Source: JBQCDV01 sp051960855 (GTDB taxonomy: Bacteria; Actinomycetota; Actinomycetes; JAJZTN01). From it: 5,837 nt of DNA. The translations under genes and the position numbers were made by a program. The stretch lies in the NCBI GenBank assembly GCA_051960855.1, contig JBQCDV010000018.1:1-5837 (forward strand). Direction: 5' to 3'. The notes under the pieces were generated by a model, which was not told the origin of the DNA, did not search any database, and saw only the letters and a list, made by a program, of their open reading frames with translations. How positions within the stretch are numbered: position 1 is the first letter of the stretch; the number at the start of each line of letters is the position of its first letter. Below are positions 4,347 to 5,837 of the stretch, in pieces.

Positions 4347-5837
4347 CGGAACGAGTCCTCCTGGGTCGTGGCAACGTCGGCATCGGATGGCAGGTGGGTG
4401 GGACTGACCGGGCTCGTCGCGTCGGTCGGGCTCGCGCTCGGCTCGCCAGCAGCGGAGTGCGCCCGCTCGACGCCGGCGCGGAAGCCACTGAGCCGCGCGC
4501 GGACAGCTTCGGCATCGCGCGGACGGCGCGGCGCGGCGGGCACCTCGGGAGCCGGCGCGGCGTCCGCCTTCGGCTGCCGGCGGGTGAGGCCGGCGCCGGC
4601 GGTGACCGCGGCAGGGGTGTAGCCGGAGGCGTTGAGCCGGGAGAGCTCCGACAGCGCCTGGCTCGCCAGATGCGACCGCGCTGCGACCCGGTCGCGCTCG
4701 GCGTGCAGGTCGGCCCTCGTCGGCAGCACCGGCGTCGCGGCGGGCGGTTCCGGCTCGTCCACCGGTGCGGGGGCGCCCAGGGAGTCGGTCGACGTGGCGC
4801 CCGGCTGCGCGTGGCGACTTGTTCCCGGCACGCGCGTCGGCAGCGGCTTGGCTCCCAGCGCCTCCGGCGCCCCCGCTGTGGTGCCAGGCATCGGCAGGGC
4901 CTCACCGAGGGGCGCCCGCGACGGTACCGGCGCGGCCGGTGTCGTGGCTGGCGTGCCGAACTGCGCTGGAGCGACGTCCGGGAAGACCGGCGCGGCGGGC
5001 GCGCCAACCGGTGCCGTCCCGAACGGCGCAGCCGGGGCCGGCGCAGTCCCGAACGGCGCAGCCGGAGCCGGGGCGGTCCCGAACGGCGCAGCCGGAGCCG
5101 GGGCCGGAGTGGTCGCCTCACGCTGCTCAGGTGACGCGGCAGGAGAGACGGGCTGGCGGGGCGGCAGCTGGTTGAGCTGGCTGAACTCCGCGGCCGCACC
5201 GAAGGTCGGGCGCGACGGCAGCGGTGCCGCATCGGTCGCCATCACCGGCACGGTCGCGACGCCGCGGTCGGCCAGCGCCTCCGACGGGATCGCGGTCGGC
5301 AGCGGTGGCACCGTGCTGACCGGGACCGCGGTGTCTCGCTTCGTCTCGACGCGGGGGTCGGGCTGCCGGTTGGCGAAGCGGGAGAAGAGGCTGCCCCCGC
5401 CCCGACGGTGCTTCCCGGGCACGACGTCGATCGCGGCGGCGCCGGTCACGAACGGCGAGCGCGGCCGCTCCTCGACGACCTCGGCCGGCGGCACGTCGTC
5501 GCTCCGGTGCTGGACCGGGACGTCGACCTCGCTCGCGTCGGCAGGTCCGGGCTGGGCTGCCACGACCGGAGCTGCCTCGACCGGAGCTGCCTCGACCGGA
5601 GCTGCCTCGACCGGGGCGTCGGCGGCCACCGTGCCGGCCGCCACCGTGTCGGCGCCCACCGCGTCGGCGCCCACCATGTCCGCGGCCAGGGTCCCGTCGG
5701 CGAGCAGCGCAGCAGCGTCGTTCGGGACCACGGGGGTGTCGGGCAGCGCCAGCACCGCCTCCTCGGCCACCGGTCCCTCGGCCAGCCGGTCGAGCAGCGG
5801 GTCGGCGACGTGGGGCAGGGAGCCAGTGGTGAACAGG
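4343..5837 (-). CDS. cvnA: Conservon sensor histidine kinase, CvnA type: C-terminal disordered part only
   Basis: The reading frame is open from the right edge to the TGA at 4343-4345, giving 497 visible residues of a larger protein. The internal GTG at 5770 is an arbitrary start, since in-frame codons continue upstream to the edge. No sensor, HAMP or ATPase domain is visible, so the kinase call rests on position and tail motifs. The operon order is that of conservons. The near-terminal LPTRVPG (about 4823-4843) and EAVRARLSGFRAGVERA (about 4460-4510) match the conserved C-terminal signatures of the nitrate/nitrite-sensor-like kinases of this group. Between lies Pro/Ala-rich, probably disordered sequence with pentad and decad repeats, a basic patch (GKHRRGGGSLFSRFANRQ, about 5365-5420) and a likely helix (LASQALSELSRLN, near 4628-4666). 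The stop codon overlaps the roadblock start by 4 bp. Confidence 0.83.
   Translation of the reverse strand, partial: LFTTGSLPHVADPLLDRLAEGPVAEEAVLALPDTPVVPNDAAALLADGTLAADMVGADAVGADTVAAGTVAADAPVEAAPVEAAPVEAAPVVAAQPGPADASEVDVPVQHRSDDVPPAEVVEERPRSPFVTGAAAIDVVPGKHRRGGGSLFSRFANRQPDPRVETKRDTAVPVSTVPPLPTAIPSEALADRGVATVPVMATDAAPLPSRPTFGAAAEFSQLNQLPPRQPVSPAASPEQREATTPAPAPAAPFGTAPAPAAPFGTAPAPAAPFGTAPVGAPAAPVFPDVAPAQFGTPATTPAAPVPSRAPLGEALPMPGTTAGAPEALGAKPLPTRVPGTSRHAQPGATSTDSLGAPAPVDEPEPPAATPVLPTRADLHAERDRVAARSHLASQALSELSRLNASGYTPAAVTAGAGLTRRQPKADAAPAPEVPAAPRRPRDAEAVRARLSGFRAGVERAHSAAGEPSASPTDATSPVSPTHLPSDADVATTQEDSFR
4356..4362 (-). promoter_or_regulatory. Strong Shine-Dalgarno AGGAGGA for the roadblock gene, inside the kinase 3' end
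   Basis: Read on the minus strand, AGGAGGA lies 9 nt before the ATG at 4346, within the last codons of the upstream gene. It fixes the roadblock start. It also suggests that this protein is made at a higher rate than coupling alone would give, unlike the DUF742 gene, which has only a weak site. Confidence 0.8.
5016..5105 (-). repeat. Three 30-bp tandem repeats coding a decapeptide (PAPAAPFGTA) in the kinase tail
   Basis: Copies lie at 5016-5045, 5046-5075 and 5076-5105. They share GTCCCGAACGGCGCAGCCGG on the plus strand and differ at a few positions after it. In the protein they give three successive AAPFGTAPAP units. The unit length is a multiple of three, so the frame is kept. The high identity suggests slippage or unequal exchange, and copy number may vary between strains. 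Confidence 0.93.
5555..5674 (-). repeat. Eight successive pentapeptide units, with 15-bp DNA repeats, in the kinase tail
   Basis: Reading along the protein, the units are VGADA, VGADT, VAAGT, VAADA, PVEAA, PVEAA, PVEAA and PVVAA. At the DNA level CGACCGGAGCTGCCT is repeated exactly three times (5563-5577, 5578-5592, 5593-5607), followed by a partial fourth copy. The older units have diverged, so the array appears to have grown by repeated duplication of a five-codon block. The peptide is acidic, rich in Ala, Val and Pro, and likely disordered. Confidence 0.9.

Noticed and set aside
5165..5181. CAGCTGGTTGAGCTGG resembling the intergenic repeat
   Set aside because: It differs by an indel, stands alone, and encodes part of the kinase tail (SQLNQLP), so chance similarity is the simpler view.
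4327..5232. Minus-strand 301-residue open frame within the kinase tail
   Set aside because: Arg/Pro-rich shadow of the Pro/Ala-rich kinase frame; it shows no recognisable domain and its repeats are out-of-frame readings of the known tandem repeats.

Overview
The base composition (very high GC, strong G/C bias at third codon positions) and the gene families point to a high-GC actinobacterium. A conservon-type operon (histidine kinase, roadblock, DUF742, Ras-like GTPase) next to a SpoIIE-type phosphatase and a STAS antagonist suits a morphologically complex actinomycete such as the Geodermatophilales, Kineosporiales, Frankiales or Streptomyces groups. The genus cannot be settled from this sequence alone.

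Layout. Positions 1-1199 (+) hold the C-terminal ~398 residues of a SpoIIE/PP2C phosphatase, which ends in an unusual SGYGQ repeat tail. Convergent with it is a STAS-domain anti-sigma factor antagonist (1274-1690, -). A ~98-bp divergent gap, with a possible SigB/SigF-like promoter facing the STAS gene, leads to a MobA-like nucleotidyltransferase (1789-2502, +). Positions 2503-2916 are non-coding and lie between two convergent genes. They carry ten copies, in both orientations, of a GCTGTTGG-centred repeat that can form several large and partly exclusive hairpins. A 10-bp direct repeat, AGCCAGCGCT, brackets the cluster. From 2917 to the right edge (-) runs a conservon, transcribed right to left: the Pro/Ala-rich C-terminal part of the kinase (CvnA), roadblock/LC7 (CvnB), DUF742 (CvnC) and the GTPase (CvnD), joined by a 4-bp overlap, a 1-bp gap and a 20-29 bp overlap.

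How the genes work together. The phosphatase and the STAS protein are the two classic ends of a partner-switching circuit: the phosphatase dephosphorylates a serine on the antagonist, which can then bind an anti-sigma kinase. No kinase or sigma factor is visible here. The conservon products are expected to form a membrane-associated signalling complex that resembles a eukaryotic G-protein switch. The MobA-like gene has no cofactor-biosynthesis neighbours and looks unrelated. The coding content belongs to known families. The least explained parts are the 2503-2916 repeat cluster, the SGYGQ tail, and in-frame tandem repeats of 15 or 30 bp in two unrelated genes.
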